Shown here one piece after another: positions 6,896 through 14,949 of a DNA stretch of 45,084 bases. Source of the DNA: Gemmatimonadota bacterium (GTDB lineage Bacteria > Gemmatimonadota > Gemmatimonadetes > Gemmatimonadales > GWC2-71-9); NCBI GenBank assembly GCA_003221005.1, contig QHTZ01000069.1, forward strand, positions 1-45,084, read 5' to 3'. Below the pieces are notes generated by a model, which was given only the letters and a program-made list of their open reading frames with translations, did not search any database and was not told where the DNA came from. The position numbers were made by a program, and so were the translations under genes. Every line of letters begins with the position of its first letter. The first letter of the stretch is position 1.

Positions 6896-8242
6896 TTAAG
6901 AACGGGCGTCAGCGTTGCCGCGCCCCAGCAGCTCGTAAAACCGCCGGAACACGTTGATCCCGTCCCACAACTGCTTCAGGTCGAGCTTCTCGTTCGGTGC
7001 GTGCAGCCGGTCGTCGGGGAGCCCGATCCCCGTGAGAATCACCGGCGCCCCGCTGCGGCCCAGCGCCGGCACGACAGGGATCGAGCCGCCGGCGCGCACC
7101 GGCACCGTCCCCCGCCCCACCACCTCGCGAAACGCCTGATCGAGCAGCCGGAACGCGGGATGCGTGATGCGCACCTGCGCGGGGTCGGCGCCGTGCATGA
7201 ACTTGACGCTCGCGCTCACGTACTTGGGCGCGAGCCGCTTGACCGCCGCCGCTAGCTGGCGCTCCACCGTCTTGAGCTTCTGGTTCGGCACGAGACGGAG
7301 GCTCACCTTAGCCGTCGCCGCGGCCGGGATGACGGTCTTCGCTCCGTCGCTTGTGAACCCACCCATGATGCCGTGAATCTCGAAGGTGGGAAGCGCCCAC
7401 AGGCGCTCGAGCACCGAGTGCCCCTTGAGGCCGGTGAGCCGCTTCGCCCGCACCCGCTGTTTGAGGAAGTCCGCCTCGCGAAACGGCAGCTTCCTCCATG
7501 CCGCGAGCTCCGCCCGGGACGGTCGCTTCACCGCGGCGTAGAGCCCGGGGATGTTGATCTTGCCGTCGGGCCTCTTCAGCCGGCCGAGCAGCCTTACCAG
7601 CTCCTCGTGGGCGTTCGGCGCCGCGCCTCCGAACTCCCCCGAATGCAGGTCGGACTGGGCCGTACGCACGCTGATCTCCGCGTAGCACAGTCCGCGCAGC
7701 GCCGTGTACACGGCGGGCCAGCGCGGCGCGACGTAGGCCATGTCGGCGATGAGCACCGCGTCGGCGCGCGTGCGCTCCGGCTCACGGCGCAACAGGTCGA
7801 ACAGCACGCGGCTGCCGTATTCCTCTTCTCCCTCGATCAGAAACCGGAGGTTGACGGGAGGGCGCCCCGCGGCCGCAATCGCCCTGAGGAGGCAGAACAC
7901 CTGGCCCTTGTCGTCGGCCGAGCCGCGGGCGAACAGCTTACCGTCGCGGACGGTGGGCTCAAACGGCGGCGTGACCCACTCGCCGAGCGGATCCGGCGGC
8001 TGCACGTCGTAGTGGCCATAGATGAGAAGCGTCGGCGCACCAGGGACGTCGGGGCCCACGCCCCACACGACCGGGTGCACGTCGCTCGCGAGGAACGCCA
8101 CCTCACGGCACCCGAGCCGTCGCAGCTCGGCCGCGACCCATTCCGCCGCCCGGCGGCAGTCGGCGTCGTGCGCCGGCAGGGTCGACACCGAAGGAATCCG
8201 CAGAAATTCGACGAGCTCGCGCAGCATCGTGTCGGCGTCCAT
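6896..8242 (-). CDS. M20-family metallodipeptidase
   Basis: 448 residues, cytoplasmic (no signal). M20 peptidases use two metal ions to cleave dipeptides or the C-terminal residues of short peptides. Metal ligands and catalytic residues are visible: His77/Asp79 in YGHYDVQPPD, Asp110 in GSADDKGQ, the catalytic glutamate and partner at 139-140 in EGEEEYGS, and the ligand His near the C-terminus in HAPNEKLDL. The dimerisation-domain motif DLHSGEFGG is present. Length and motifs match the dipeptidase M20 subgroup that includes carnosinase-like and CPG2-like enzymes. The ATG is preceded by a -10-like TAGATT only eight bases away and has no Shine-Dalgarno, so the mRNA may be leaderless. It is divergent from the TPR gene. 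Confidence 0.93.
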   Translation of the reverse strand: MDADTMLRELVEFLRIPSVSTLPAHDADCRRAAEWVAAELRRLGCREVAFLASDVHPVVWGVGPDVPGAPTLLIYGHYDVQPPDPLGEWVTPPFEPTVRDGKLFARGSADDKGQVFCLLRAIAAAGRPPVNLRFLIEGEEEYGSRVLFDLLRREPERTRADAVLIADMAYVAPRWPAVYTALRGLCYAEISVRTAQSDLHSGEFGGAAPNAHEELVRLLGRLKRPDGKINIPGLYAAVKRPSRAELAAWRKLPFREADFLKQRVRAKRLTGLKGHSVLERLWALPTFEIHGIMGGFTSDGAKTVIPAAATAKVSLRLVPNQKLKTVERQLAAAVKRLAPKYVSASVKFMHGADPAQVRITHPAFRLLDQAFREVVGRGTVPVRAGGSIPVVPALGRSGAPVILTGIGLPDDRLHAPNEKLDLKQLWDGINVFRRFYELLGRGNADARS

Positions 8243-8250
8243 GGCGCGAG

Positions 8251-8256
8251 AATCTA
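8251..8256 (-). promoter_or_regulatory. Candidate -10 box for the M20 peptidase (leaderless)
   Basis: TAGATT on the minus strand lies 8 bases before the ATG (8242). No good -35 was found. The sequence between it and the start, CTCGCGCC, resembles that at two other apparently leaderless genes. Confidence 0.35.
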
Positions 8257-8295
8257 GACCCCGCGGACGCGCCTAGCCAGCAACCACGGCGCGGA

Positions 8296-8301
8296 TATAT
8301 T
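8296..8301 (+). promoter_or_regulatory. Candidate -10 box for the TPR gene (leaderless)
   Basis: TATATT ends six bases before the ATG at 8308 (spacer cgcgcg), so transcription would begin at or next to the A of the ATG. There is no Shine-Dalgarno upstream. The -35 region is weak. Confidence 0.45.
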
Positions 8302-8307
8302 CGCGCG

Positions 8308-9438
8308 ATGCGGACGACGGCGTCGTACGACTTGTTTCCGGACGCGCCGAGCGAGCGCGCCATCGCCCGCGCCCGCTGGCTCGCGCGCGAGGGGCGGATC
8401 GCCGACGCGGAGCAAGCGTACCGCGGCGTGCTCGCCACGCATCCCGATCTCAAGGCGGGCTGGGCAGAATGCTTCGAGCTGCTGCGGCTTCATCACCGCG
8501 CCGAGGACGCGCTGCGCCTCGCCGAGGGCGCGCTCGGCCACTTCGGGCTCACCGCCTTCCCCTTCACCCTCCAGGGCGCCGCGCTGATCGAGCTGGGACG
8601 CTATCGCGAAGCGTTCGCCGCGCTGGAGCAGGCGCTGGAGCGCGATCCCGACCTTGCCCTCGCCTGGCACGAGCTCGGGTACGCCGCGTATCGCATCGGC
8701 GACCCCAGTCGCGCGCTGCTGGCGCTCGACCGCGCGTTCGGACTGGAGCCGCACACGGAGACCCTGCGGCTGCGGGGCCGAATTCTCCGCGAGGGCGGCC
8801 GCTACCAGGCGGCGGAGGTGGCGTTCGAGGGCGCGGCGCAGGCGGCGGAGCACCGCGAGCAGCGCGAAGTGGCTGAGCACGAGATCCTCGCGACGCGGCG
8901 CTTCGCCTTCTACGCGCCGCGCCGGCCCGACGACCTGAGCGCCGCCGAGCGCTGGTTCGCCGAAACGGGGACCGTCGTGCTGGCGCCCGACGCGGGTCCG
9001 GTCCCGCCCAGTGACGATGCCCTGGTGCAGGCCTTCCTCGAGGTCTCCCACGACTCGGGGTGGCGCTTCGGGCAGGTGGTAGTCGCGGGTCCCGCGCTTC
9101 CGATCTGGAGCACGCTCGCCGAAGGATTGCGCGCCCCGCGTGTGGAATGGACGGCGCTCGATCCGGCGACCTGCCCGGTCGTCGTGGCGCCGCGCCCGCT
9201 GCCAGCGGATGCCGCCTGGCCCGTCCTCACTCGTGCGGTGGCGGAGCACGCTGCAGGTCTCGTCTTCGTGCTCGAGCACGCTGCGGACCCCTCGGCTGCG
9301 GTCGGCGCCGACGTGATCGGCGTGCTGGCTGACGGGGACGTGCGGCGCAGCCGCATGCCCAACACGGCCCACGCGCTCGCAGAGTCGCAGCATCCGGCGG
9401 TGCGCTACGCCGGCCGGCGGATGCGACCCGCCCCATGA
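8308..9438 (+). CDS. Tetratricopeptide-repeat protein
   Basis: 376 residues. Residues about 18-190 are helical TPR-type repeats with recognisable GRIADAEQAYRGVLATHPDL, GRYREAFAALEQALERDPDL and GDPSRALLALDRAFGLEP units. The C-terminal half (about 200-376) has no repeats, contains strand/helix alternation rich in Val/Ala, and I cannot assign it. No signal peptide or membrane segment, so it is likely a cytoplasmic protein-protein interaction protein. The ATG was chosen because a TATATT box lies six bases upstream. The stop overlaps the gdhA ATG (ATGA), so the two are translationally coupled; whether it modulates glutamate dehydrogenase is unknown. Confidence 0.8.
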   Translation: MRTTASYDLFPDAPSERAIARARWLAREGRIADAEQAYRGVLATHPDLKAGWAECFELLRLHHRAEDALRLAEGALGHFGLTAFPFTLQGAALIELGRYREAFAALEQALERDPDLALAWHELGYAAYRIGDPSRALLALDRAFGLEPHTETLRLRGRILREGGRYQAAEVAFEGAAQAAEHREQREVAEHEILATRRFAFYAPRRPDDLSAAERWFAETGTVVLAPDAGPVPPSDDALVQAFLEVSHDSGWRFGQVVVAGPALPIWSTLAEGLRAPRVEWTALDPATCPVVVAPRPLPADAAWPVLTRAVAEHAAGLVFVLEHAADPSAAVGADVIGVLADGDVRRSRMPNTAHALAESQHPAVRYAGRRMRPAP

Positions 9439-10703
9439 CCGCCACCGCCCGTGCGCCGCGCGCGACGATGTCGGGAAAGTCCATCGCCGACAGCCAGTTC
9501 GACCGCGCCGCCAACCTGATCGACCTCGAGCCGTACATGCGTCGCATCCTGGGCTCTCCATTCCGGGAGGTCCAGGTCGAAGTGCCGGTGCGGATGGACG
9601 ACGGGCACATCGAGGTGTTCACCGGCTACCGCATCCAGCACAACGGCGCGCGGGGGCCGTGCAAGGGCGGCATCCGCTACCACCCCGACGCCGACCACGA
9701 CGAGGTGCTGGGCCTCGCGACGATCATGACGTGGAAGACCGCCCTGATGGACATCCCGTTCGGCGGGGCGAAGGGTGGCGTGACCGTGGATCCCAAGCGG
9801 CTCTCGAAGCTCGAGCTCGAGCGCCTCACCCGTCGCTTCACGCAGCGCATCTCCATCATGCTGGGACCGTACCGCGACGTCCCCGCGCCGGACGTCAATA
9901 CCAACGCGCAGGTGATGGCGTGGATCCTGGACGAGTACTCGAGCCGGCACGGCTACACGCCCGCCGCGGTCACCGGCAAGCCGGTCTCGCTGGGTGGGTC
10001 GCTGGGCCGGGAGGAAGCGACGGGACGTGGTGTGATGTACGTGATGATGGAATACGCACGGGACTTCGGGCTGCCGCTCCAGGGCAGCCGGGTGGTGATC
10101 CAGGGCTTCGGGAACGTGGGCGGCCACCTGGCGCGGCTGGTCGCCGCCGAGGCGGGCGCCAAGGTAATCGCCGTCTCCGACGTGGACGGCGGCGTCGTGA
10201 ACGAGAAGGGGCTCGACGTCCCCGCCCTGCTCGCCCACACCGCCGGCCGCGGCCGCGTATCCGAATGGAAGGGCGGCACCGCTATCACGAACGAGCAGCT
10301 GTGGACGCTCCCCTGCGACTGGCTCGTCCCCGCCGCGCTGGGCGGCGTGATCACCAAGGAGCACAACGCACGCACGCTCGCCTGCAAGGTCGTGGTGGAG
10401 GGCGCCAACGAGCCGACGACGCCCACCGCCGACCTGATCCTGGAAGAGCGCGGGATCCCCGTGATCCCGGACTTTCTGGCGAACGCGGGCGGCGTGACGG
10501 TGAGCTACTATGAGTGGGCCCAGAACCTCCAGCAGTACCGCTGGACCCACGAACAGGTGAACCGCGAGCTGAAGGCGACGATCACCAAGGGCTACGTCGC
10601 GGTGCGCGATCTCGCCAAGCAGCGAGGCGTGACATTCCGGACAGCGGCGTACGCGATCGCATTACAACGGGTCGCGGAGGCGGAGAGGCTTCGGGGCAAT
10701 TAG
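9435..10703 (+). CDS. gdhA: Glutamate dehydrogenase (Glu/Leu/Phe/Val dehydrogenase family)
   Basis: 422 residues, the usual length for the hexameric family. It interconverts glutamate with 2-oxoglutarate and ammonium using NAD(P). Substrate-binding GPCKGGIRYHPD lies at 74-84. Catalytic Lys113 is in IPFGGAKGGVTVDP. PAPDVNTNAQVMAWILDEYS and KPVSLGGSLGREEATGRGV are typical. The Rossmann nucleotide site is VVIQGFGNVGGHLA, followed by ISDVDGG-like VSDVDGGVVN, where an acidic residue at the end of strand beta2 favours NAD over NADP. PDFLANAGGVTVSYYEW near the end is diagnostic. The start overlaps the TPR gene stop. The TAG stop codon is the first bases of the left arm of the inverted-repeat element described next. 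Confidence 0.95.
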   Translation: MTATARAPRATMSGKSIADSQFDRAANLIDLEPYMRRILGSPFREVQVEVPVRMDDGHIEVFTGYRIQHNGARGPCKGGIRYHPDADHDEVLGLATIMTWKTALMDIPFGGAKGGVTVDPKRLSKLELERLTRRFTQRISIMLGPYRDVPAPDVNTNAQVMAWILDEYSSRHGYTPAAVTGKPVSLGGSLGREEATGRGVMYVMMEYARDFGLPLQGSRVVIQGFGNVGGHLARLVAAEAGAKVIAVSDVDGGVVNEKGLDVPALLAHTAGRGRVSEWKGGTAITNEQLWTLPCDWLVPAALGGVITKEHNARTLACKVVVEGANEPTTPTADLILEERGIPVIPDFLANAGGVTVSYYEWAQNLQQYRWTHEQVNRELKATITKGYVAVRDLAKQRGVTFRTAAYAIALQRVAEAERLRGN

Positions 10704-11284
10704 GCGGTCGGGTAAGGCGGCGGACGGAGGAGACGGCGGTCGAAAACGGCGGCGGTCATGCGAGCGAATCGTCAACGGACGCGCGTCCACCCTTGACGGC
10801 ATCGTAGAGACGCCACGTCAGCCGGCTGGCGTGAATCCGTAGCGGATTGAGCTCCACCCACTGCTCCTCCGATAGCAACTCGAGCTTCCGGCACAGCTGC
10901 AGAGTGTAGGACAGTTCGGACAGCGAGCCGATCGCGATGTCTAAGTAGCGCCGGAACTCACGGCGGCCATGCTTTGCGGATCCTTCCGCGATGTTGGCCG
11001 CCGCGCTGAACGCGGCCCGCCGCGCCTGCGACGTCAGTCCATAAAGCTCGGTGCGAGGAAAGCGCTCGGTGGCCCGATAGACCGCGACTACGAGAGCGTC
11101 GCAAGCATGCCACGCCCGAAATCGTTCGTACGGCTGCATAAGCGGGACATTGTGTCGGGCGCCGAGCGTGAACGGTATCGGATTCGTGCGTAGCGTACCA
11201 CCCGACCGCCTGACCGCCGCACTACTCGTCCGCCGCTTGAACTCACCGCCGTCGTTCCCGACCGCCGCCTCATCCGACCGCCGT
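10702..11284. mobile_element. Candidate intervening-sequence-like element with long inverted repeats
   Basis: The left arm is 10702-10757 and the right arm 11228-11284. By hand alignment of one arm with the reverse complement of the other, 40 of 56 positions agree with one single-base gap, and 32 of the outer 39. Both arms are arrays of ggcggtc/ggcggac words. They begin at the gdhA stop codon and end three bases short of the convergent aminopeptidase stop, and enclose one four-helix-bundle gene. This layout, complementary ends with a four-helix ORF in the loop, is that of 23S rRNA intervening sequences. No transposase, reverse transcriptase or target duplication is evident, so mobility is inferred. 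Confidence 0.45.
10756..11139 (-). CDS. Four-helix-bundle protein (rRNA intervening-sequence / Avd-like family)
   Basis: 127 residues from the ATG at 11139. The family is recognised from ELYGLTSQARRAAFSAAANI, AEGSAKHGRREFRRYLDIA and GSLSELSYTLQLCRKLELLS, which match the S23/intervening-sequence four-helix proteins (TIGR02436 type), also related to Avd of diversity-generating retroelements. Those proteins form positively charged pentameric barrels and bind nucleic acid; many conserved Arg residues are present here. The frame is open further upstream, but only through repeat DNA, so the MQPYERF start is preferred. The stop codon lies at the inner edge of the left inverted repeat. The biochemical role of stand-alone members is not established. 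Placement between two convergent genes, bracketed by complementary arms, suggests it is the cargo of a small element. Confidence 0.88.
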   Translation of the reverse strand: MQPYERFRAWHACDALVVAVYRATERFPRTELYGLTSQARRAAFSAAANIAEGSAKHGRREFRRYLDIAIGSLSELSYTLQLCRKLELLSEEQWVELNPLRIHASRLTWRLYDAVKGGRASVDDSLA

Positions 11285-11287
11285 CTC

Positions 11288-12403
11288 TCATGGCGGCATA
11301 CCCGGCCGCGAATACAGCGCGCGATACGGATCCTCATCCGGCTGCGTGAACAGACGCACCTCGATCGCCCGGATGGTCTCCGCAATGTCGGCGCCGTTCT
11401 GCACGTAGACCTCGTCGAACAAGTTGAGGTTCATCCGGTAGAGCCGTTGCGCGATGACGACCGCGTTGTTGAGCGAGGCCTGAGCGAACCAGCGCCAGTC
11501 GTACGTCTCGAGCGACTGGCCCACCACGCCCGTCAGCTGGGCCCGCGCCCACCCGAACAGCGTGGCGCGCGCCCGCTCGAGCGCCGCCCCCGTGAGATCG
11601 CCCGCGTACGCGGAATCGAGCCGGCGCGCGAGCTCGGCATAGAACACGTCGAGGGTGCGCTCGTCGCGCCAGCGCGCCGCCGCCCGCTTGGCGTCCGCCG
11701 AGTCGCCGCGCGAGCGGAAGAATGCCGCGGCGCCATGGTAGCCCACGAAGCTCGCGAAGCTCTCGTTGAACGGCGTCTGGCTCTTCACGTACAGCGTGTT
11801 GTGCGTCAGCTCGTGGATAACGGTGGCGACGAGCTCCATCGTGTCCCGCGTCAGGGCTGTGGACAGCAACGGGTCGCTGAAGTAGCCGAGCGTCGAGAAC
11901 GCGGGGGCGGGCCGGAGATAGGTGTCGTATCCCTGGCGCTCGAGGTCGGCCGCGGTCGCGCGCGCCCGCGCGAAGTCGAAGAACCCCTTGTACGGCACCA
12001 CCCCGACGATCGGGTAGCTCCAGGTGTACTCGCGGAGCCGGTCGCGCCGGCTCGCCTGGAGCACCAGCACGAGCGTGTCCCGCCCCACGTCTGCATACGT
12101 CGTGTAGGTGTCGCCCGCCGAGAGGTGCAGCGAGTCCGCCGCATAGGCCCGGGCCGCGAGCACCAGCGCGAGGCGCTGCCGCAGCGGGGCGGGCGTTCGA
12201 GCGTCCGCCACGAGCTTCCGAATCGGATGCCGCTTGAGGAGGATCCGCGCCTCCTCGCACGCGGCGCGGGCGAGGTAGCGCACCTCGGCGCTCACGAGTA
12301 ACGCGAGGACTAGGACGGTCGGCACGCCCACCAGCACCCAGGCTGCGAGTCGACGCGCCACCCGCCCCCAGTTCGGGGGCCGGCGCTCCCTCACGGGGTC
12401 CAT
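11288..12403 (-). CDS. Predicted membrane-anchored zinc aminopeptidase
   Basis: 371 residues from the ATG at 12403; a GTG at 12394, overlapping the upstream stop as GTGA, is an equally possible start. An N-terminal transmembrane segment (about 16-40, VLVGVPTVLVLALLVSAEV) anchors the protein, with the rest periplasmic. The gluzincin site is VIHELTHNTLYV with the downstream third ligand in FNESFASFVGYHGA. The framework motifs YAADSLHLSAG-type, YPIVGVVPYKGFF and TLGYFSDPLLS match the predicted aminopeptidase family formerly DUF2265 (PF10023). It is the last gene of an overlapping cluster with a PorV-like protein and two secreted metallopeptidases, so a joint role in extracellular peptide processing is plausible. 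Confidence 0.85.
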   Translation of the reverse strand: MDPVRERRPPNWGRVARRLAAWVLVGVPTVLVLALLVSAEVRYLARAACEEARILLKRHPIRKLVADARTPAPLRQRLALVLAARAYAADSLHLSAGDTYTTYADVGRDTLVLVLQASRRDRLREYTWSYPIVGVVPYKGFFDFARARATAADLERQGYDTYLRPAPAFSTLGYFSDPLLSTALTRDTMELVATVIHELTHNTLYVKSQTPFNESFASFVGYHGAAAFFRSRGDSADAKRAAARWRDERTLDVFYAELARRLDSAYAGDLTGAALERARATLFGWARAQLTGVVGQSLETYDWRWFAQASLNNAVVIAQRLYRMNLNLFDEVYVQNGADIAETIRAIEVRLFTQPDEDPYRALYSRPGMPP

Positions 12404-13296
12404 CGCACCCCGAAGCGGTGCCGGGCCCCGGCCGGCTGATCGAACGACTGATAGGCGTAATCGAGGTGCAGCCGCCCGAGCTCGAGGCCCGCGCCAAGCG
12501 TGACGGGCGAGCCGTTCCCGGGCTGCGCACCGCTCCCGCCCCCAGTCGCGCCCACGCGCCCGACGATGCCCACGCCGCGCGCGACCACGCCGCCCTCCGC
12601 GCCCGCCACGAAGCGCGCATGCTGGCCGGCCGCCCCGCTCACGGGCCACTGGCCCTCGAACGTCGTGAGGAATCGCGCCGTGCCCTGGGGATCGACGTAG
12701 TTCATGGTGAACCCGACGCGCGCGCGCCGGGCGAGATGCGCACCGCCCCCGAAGTCGCCCCCGAGATTCTGCACGCTCGCCCCGAAAGCCATGATGTCGA
12801 ATACGGCGATCGCCACCCCCGCGTCGCCCGCCCAGGCGTCCACTGGCGCCCCGCTGATCGCTTCCCGTACGTACTTGAGCGACGTCCCGAGCGCGACGAG
12901 CCCGTGGCGGAACACGAGCGCCGTGAGTCCCAGCACGTCCGTGGGCTGGTACGTGGGCCCAGCGGGATAGTCGAGGGCCTGGGCCGCGACCCCCCAATCG
13001 AATCGCCCCACGCGCACCGCGAGGGCGGCCGACGAGAGCGTCGTCCCCGCGAGGTACGCCTCGTACGAGCCCTCCGCGGCGAAGCGGTGGATCGTAGCGA
13101 TCCCGGCGGGGTTCGTGAACACGGCGCCGGCGTCCCCGACGAGCGCAGCCCCGGCGCCGCCGAGAGACGCCGAGCGTGCCGATCCCGGGAGGTCCGCGAC
13201 GCCTTGGGCGGTCAGGCGGACGGGCGGTCCGGCAGTCAACAGGCCGACAACGGCTCCAACCGCCAGACCGCCTGACCGCCCGACCGCCGGCTTCAC
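12391..13296 (-). CDS. PorV/PorQ-like outer-membrane beta-barrel protein
   Basis: 301 residues from a GTG that overlaps the stop of the preceding metallopeptidase (GTGA). A signal peptide is followed by SARSASLGGAGAALVGDAGA and VFTNPAGIATI, the FadL/PorV-type start (compare GGAFTALADDA...FWNPAG), then alternating barrel strands to a C-terminal aromatic strand RFGVRWTP. PorV proteins are shuttle barrels in type IX secretion, but relatives occur without that system, and no other secretion gene is in the window. The signal peptide is encoded by an inverted ggcggtc word array (13206-13288); its 23-base core also occurs in atpG, in another frame. The gene overlaps the aminopeptidase start by about 13 bases. 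Confidence 0.8.
   Translation of the reverse strand: MKPAVGRSGGLAVGAVVGLLTAGPPVRLTAQGVADLPGSARSASLGGAGAALVGDAGAVFTNPAGIATIHRFAAEGSYEAYLAGTTLSSAALAVRVGRFDWGVAAQALDYPAGPTYQPTDVLGLTALVFRHGLVALGTSLKYVREAISGAPVDAWAGDAGVAIAVFDIMAFGASVQNLGGDFGGGAHLARRARVGFTMNYVDPQGTARFLTTFEGQWPVSGAAGQHARFVAGAEGGVVARGVGIVGRVGATGGGSGAQPGNGSPVTLGAGLELGRLHLDYAYQSFDQPAGARHRFGVRWTP
13206..13288. repeat. ggcggtc inverted word array forming a signal-peptide coding region
   Basis: Left arm 13206-13229 and right arm 13266-13288 are complementary arrays of ggcggtc/gaccgcc octamer-like words around a 36-base loop. The whole hairpin encodes the signal peptide of the PorV-like protein. Bases 13268-13290 are identical to 44558-44580 in atpG. 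Confidence 0.85.
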
Positions 13297-14948
13297 CTGA
13301 TCCGGATCACATTCAGCCGCGGCGCCGTCGTCTCCCGGAGCTGCGCGCCGCTGCTGTCACTGAACAGGATCTGGAACGCGCCTCCGCCCGGCGCCTGCAG
13401 CACGCGCTGGTACACTGCTCCGGTTCCGGCGCGGAGCGTGCCCGACACGCTCACGCTCGCCGGCGCTCCAGCAAGCGCCACGAGCGGGTAGGCGATGGAA
13501 CTGCCGCACCTGCCGCTCACCCTAGGGAACCCCGTACGAAAGGCCCACGACGTGTAGGTGAGGGCGGCGGGCGCGGCGAACCCTGGCAAGTCGGAGACCC
13601 ATTGGGCGAGCGCCCACCGGCTCACCACAGTCCCGAAGAGGTCGTTCGTCTGCGCCGCCACGTTAGTCGCGCCCGTCAGCGACGTGTTGTCGAGCTTGCG
13701 GGTGAAGGCGTCCTGCCCGGCGAGTCCGGCTCCTTGCGGGTACTGATCGGCCAGGTACCGCACGAACAGCCATCCCGCTCCTCGCTCCGCCAGCCCGCCG
13801 ATCCCCGACGTATCCACCAGGGGATGGCTCGCTAGGTCCCCCCAGTAACCCACCGCGTTGGAGATGTCGCTCCGCACGTAGCGGCAGAACGCCACAGTGT
13901 CCGGGAGGAAGGCTCGCCCCCCGCGCTCCTCGGCGTAGTGGGACAGTCCCTCGTTCAACCACAACTCCTCCGCCTCTTTTCCACGCACCAGCACGTGCTG
14001 AACGTAGCTGATCATGTGCTGGAACTCGTGCGCGAACGTGGTGGGGACGAGCTGCTTGACCTGGGCGACCGTATGGGCGCAGCTCAGCGTGGCGAGCGGG
14101 TCGGGCACGATCGCGTAGAAGATCTCCGCGTTATTGAACAGCCTCCGGTACAGCGGGTCGACGTCCCCGCCAAAGAAGAAGCCGGCGACGTAGGTCGCGC
14201 ACGGATTGCCGACCATCTTGTTGACGGTGTTGGTGAGCAGCACGATCACCACACCGTTGCCGTCGATGTCCGATTCGCGGCCGAAGGCCGCCGTGTCGGT
14301 GGGATAGAGCACGCTGTCGAACACACTGCGCAGGGTGTCGAGGTCGAACGCCGACAGACCCGGCTGGGGCGCGGCCGTGTCGATGAAGATCGCGATGTGC
14401 TGTCCCACCTTCCGCGCGACGGCCGTGATGGTGTCGAGTGAGAGGCCGGTAAGCGTATTCAGTACCTTGAACCGGCCCCTATCCCCCACCGTGATCGTCG
14501 CCGATGGACGTGGCGGCACAGGTGTCGTGGGGGGTACCGGGGCGGGCGCGCCCGCGCTCCCGCCGTACGCGCGCGTCCGTTCGAGCTCGCGCAGCCGATC
14601 ATGAAACCGCTCGGCGGGCGAGCGTGGCGACGGCATGACCTGGGCGCCCACGGCCAGCGCGGGCGCGGCGGCGGCGGCGCTCCCCGCCAGCATGAAGCTG
14701 GTCGACAGGTCGGGACTCCCGGTCGTGGCCTGCGGCACGAGGAGGTACTCGGCCGTGTCCGGCGAGCTATTCGCGGGAAAGACGACGCAGCCGTCCACGG
14801 GTTGGAGCGCCGCGTATTTCCCCATCGCCAGGACCTGGAGTGGCGCGTTGCTGGGACAGAAGGCCGCCGGCGGGGCGTTCGGCTGGCTGCTGCACGCCGC
14901 CACGAGAAGCAGCGACCACCGCGCCACCCCCGCGCCGAACCCGCGCAA
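13293..14948 (-). CDS. Secreted HEFQH zinc metallopeptidase, paralogue A
   Basis: 551 residues from a TTG located one base after the stop of paralogue B; a GTG seven codons in would also leave a signal peptide. The N-terminus is a lipoprotein signal (SLLLVAACSS). A Pro-rich spacer is at about 125-150. The catalytic region is TTFAHEFQHMISYVQHV with NEGLSHYAEE as the likely third-ligand helix, as in M30/hyicolysin-like gluzincins. Upstream, GRESDIDGNGVVIVLLTN contains a DxDGNG turn that could bind calcium. The final ~90 residues form a small beta domain ending RLNVIRIR, conserved in the paralogue. It is co-oriented and overlapping with the PorV-like gene. Substrate unknown; extracellular or surface proteolysis is likely. 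Confidence 0.85.
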   Translation of the reverse strand: MRGFGAGVARWSLLLVAACSSQPNAPPAAFCPSNAPLQVLAMGKYAALQPVDGCVVFPANSSPDTAEYLLVPQATTGSPDLSTSFMLAGSAAAAAPALAVGAQVMPSPRSPAERFHDRLRELERTRAYGGSAGAPAPVPPTTPVPPRPSATITVGDRGRFKVLNTLTGLSLDTITAVARKVGQHIAIFIDTAAPQPGLSAFDLDTLRSVFDSVLYPTDTAAFGRESDIDGNGVVIVLLTNTVNKMVGNPCATYVAGFFFGGDVDPLYRRLFNNAEIFYAIVPDPLATLSCAHTVAQVKQLVPTTFAHEFQHMISYVQHVLVRGKEAEELWLNEGLSHYAEERGGRAFLPDTVAFCRYVRSDISNAVGYWGDLASHPLVDTSGIGGLAERGAGWLFVRYLADQYPQGAGLAGQDAFTRKLDNTSLTGATNVAAQTNDLFGTVVSRWALAQWVSDLPGFAAPAALTYTSWAFRTGFPRVSGRCGSSIAYPLVALAGAPASVSVSGTLRAGTGAVYQRVLQAPGGGAFQILFSDSSGAQLRETTAPRLNVIRIR

Positions 14949-14949
14949 C

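Noticed and set aside
10702..11284. Diversity-generating retroelement
   Set aside because: An Avd-like protein is present, but there is no reverse transcriptase, template repeat or variable repeat in the window.
11140..11385. N-terminal extension of the four-helix-bundle gene up to about base 11385
   Set aside because: The extension is read through the right inverted arm and into the neighbouring aminopeptidase gene; family members begin near MQPYERF.
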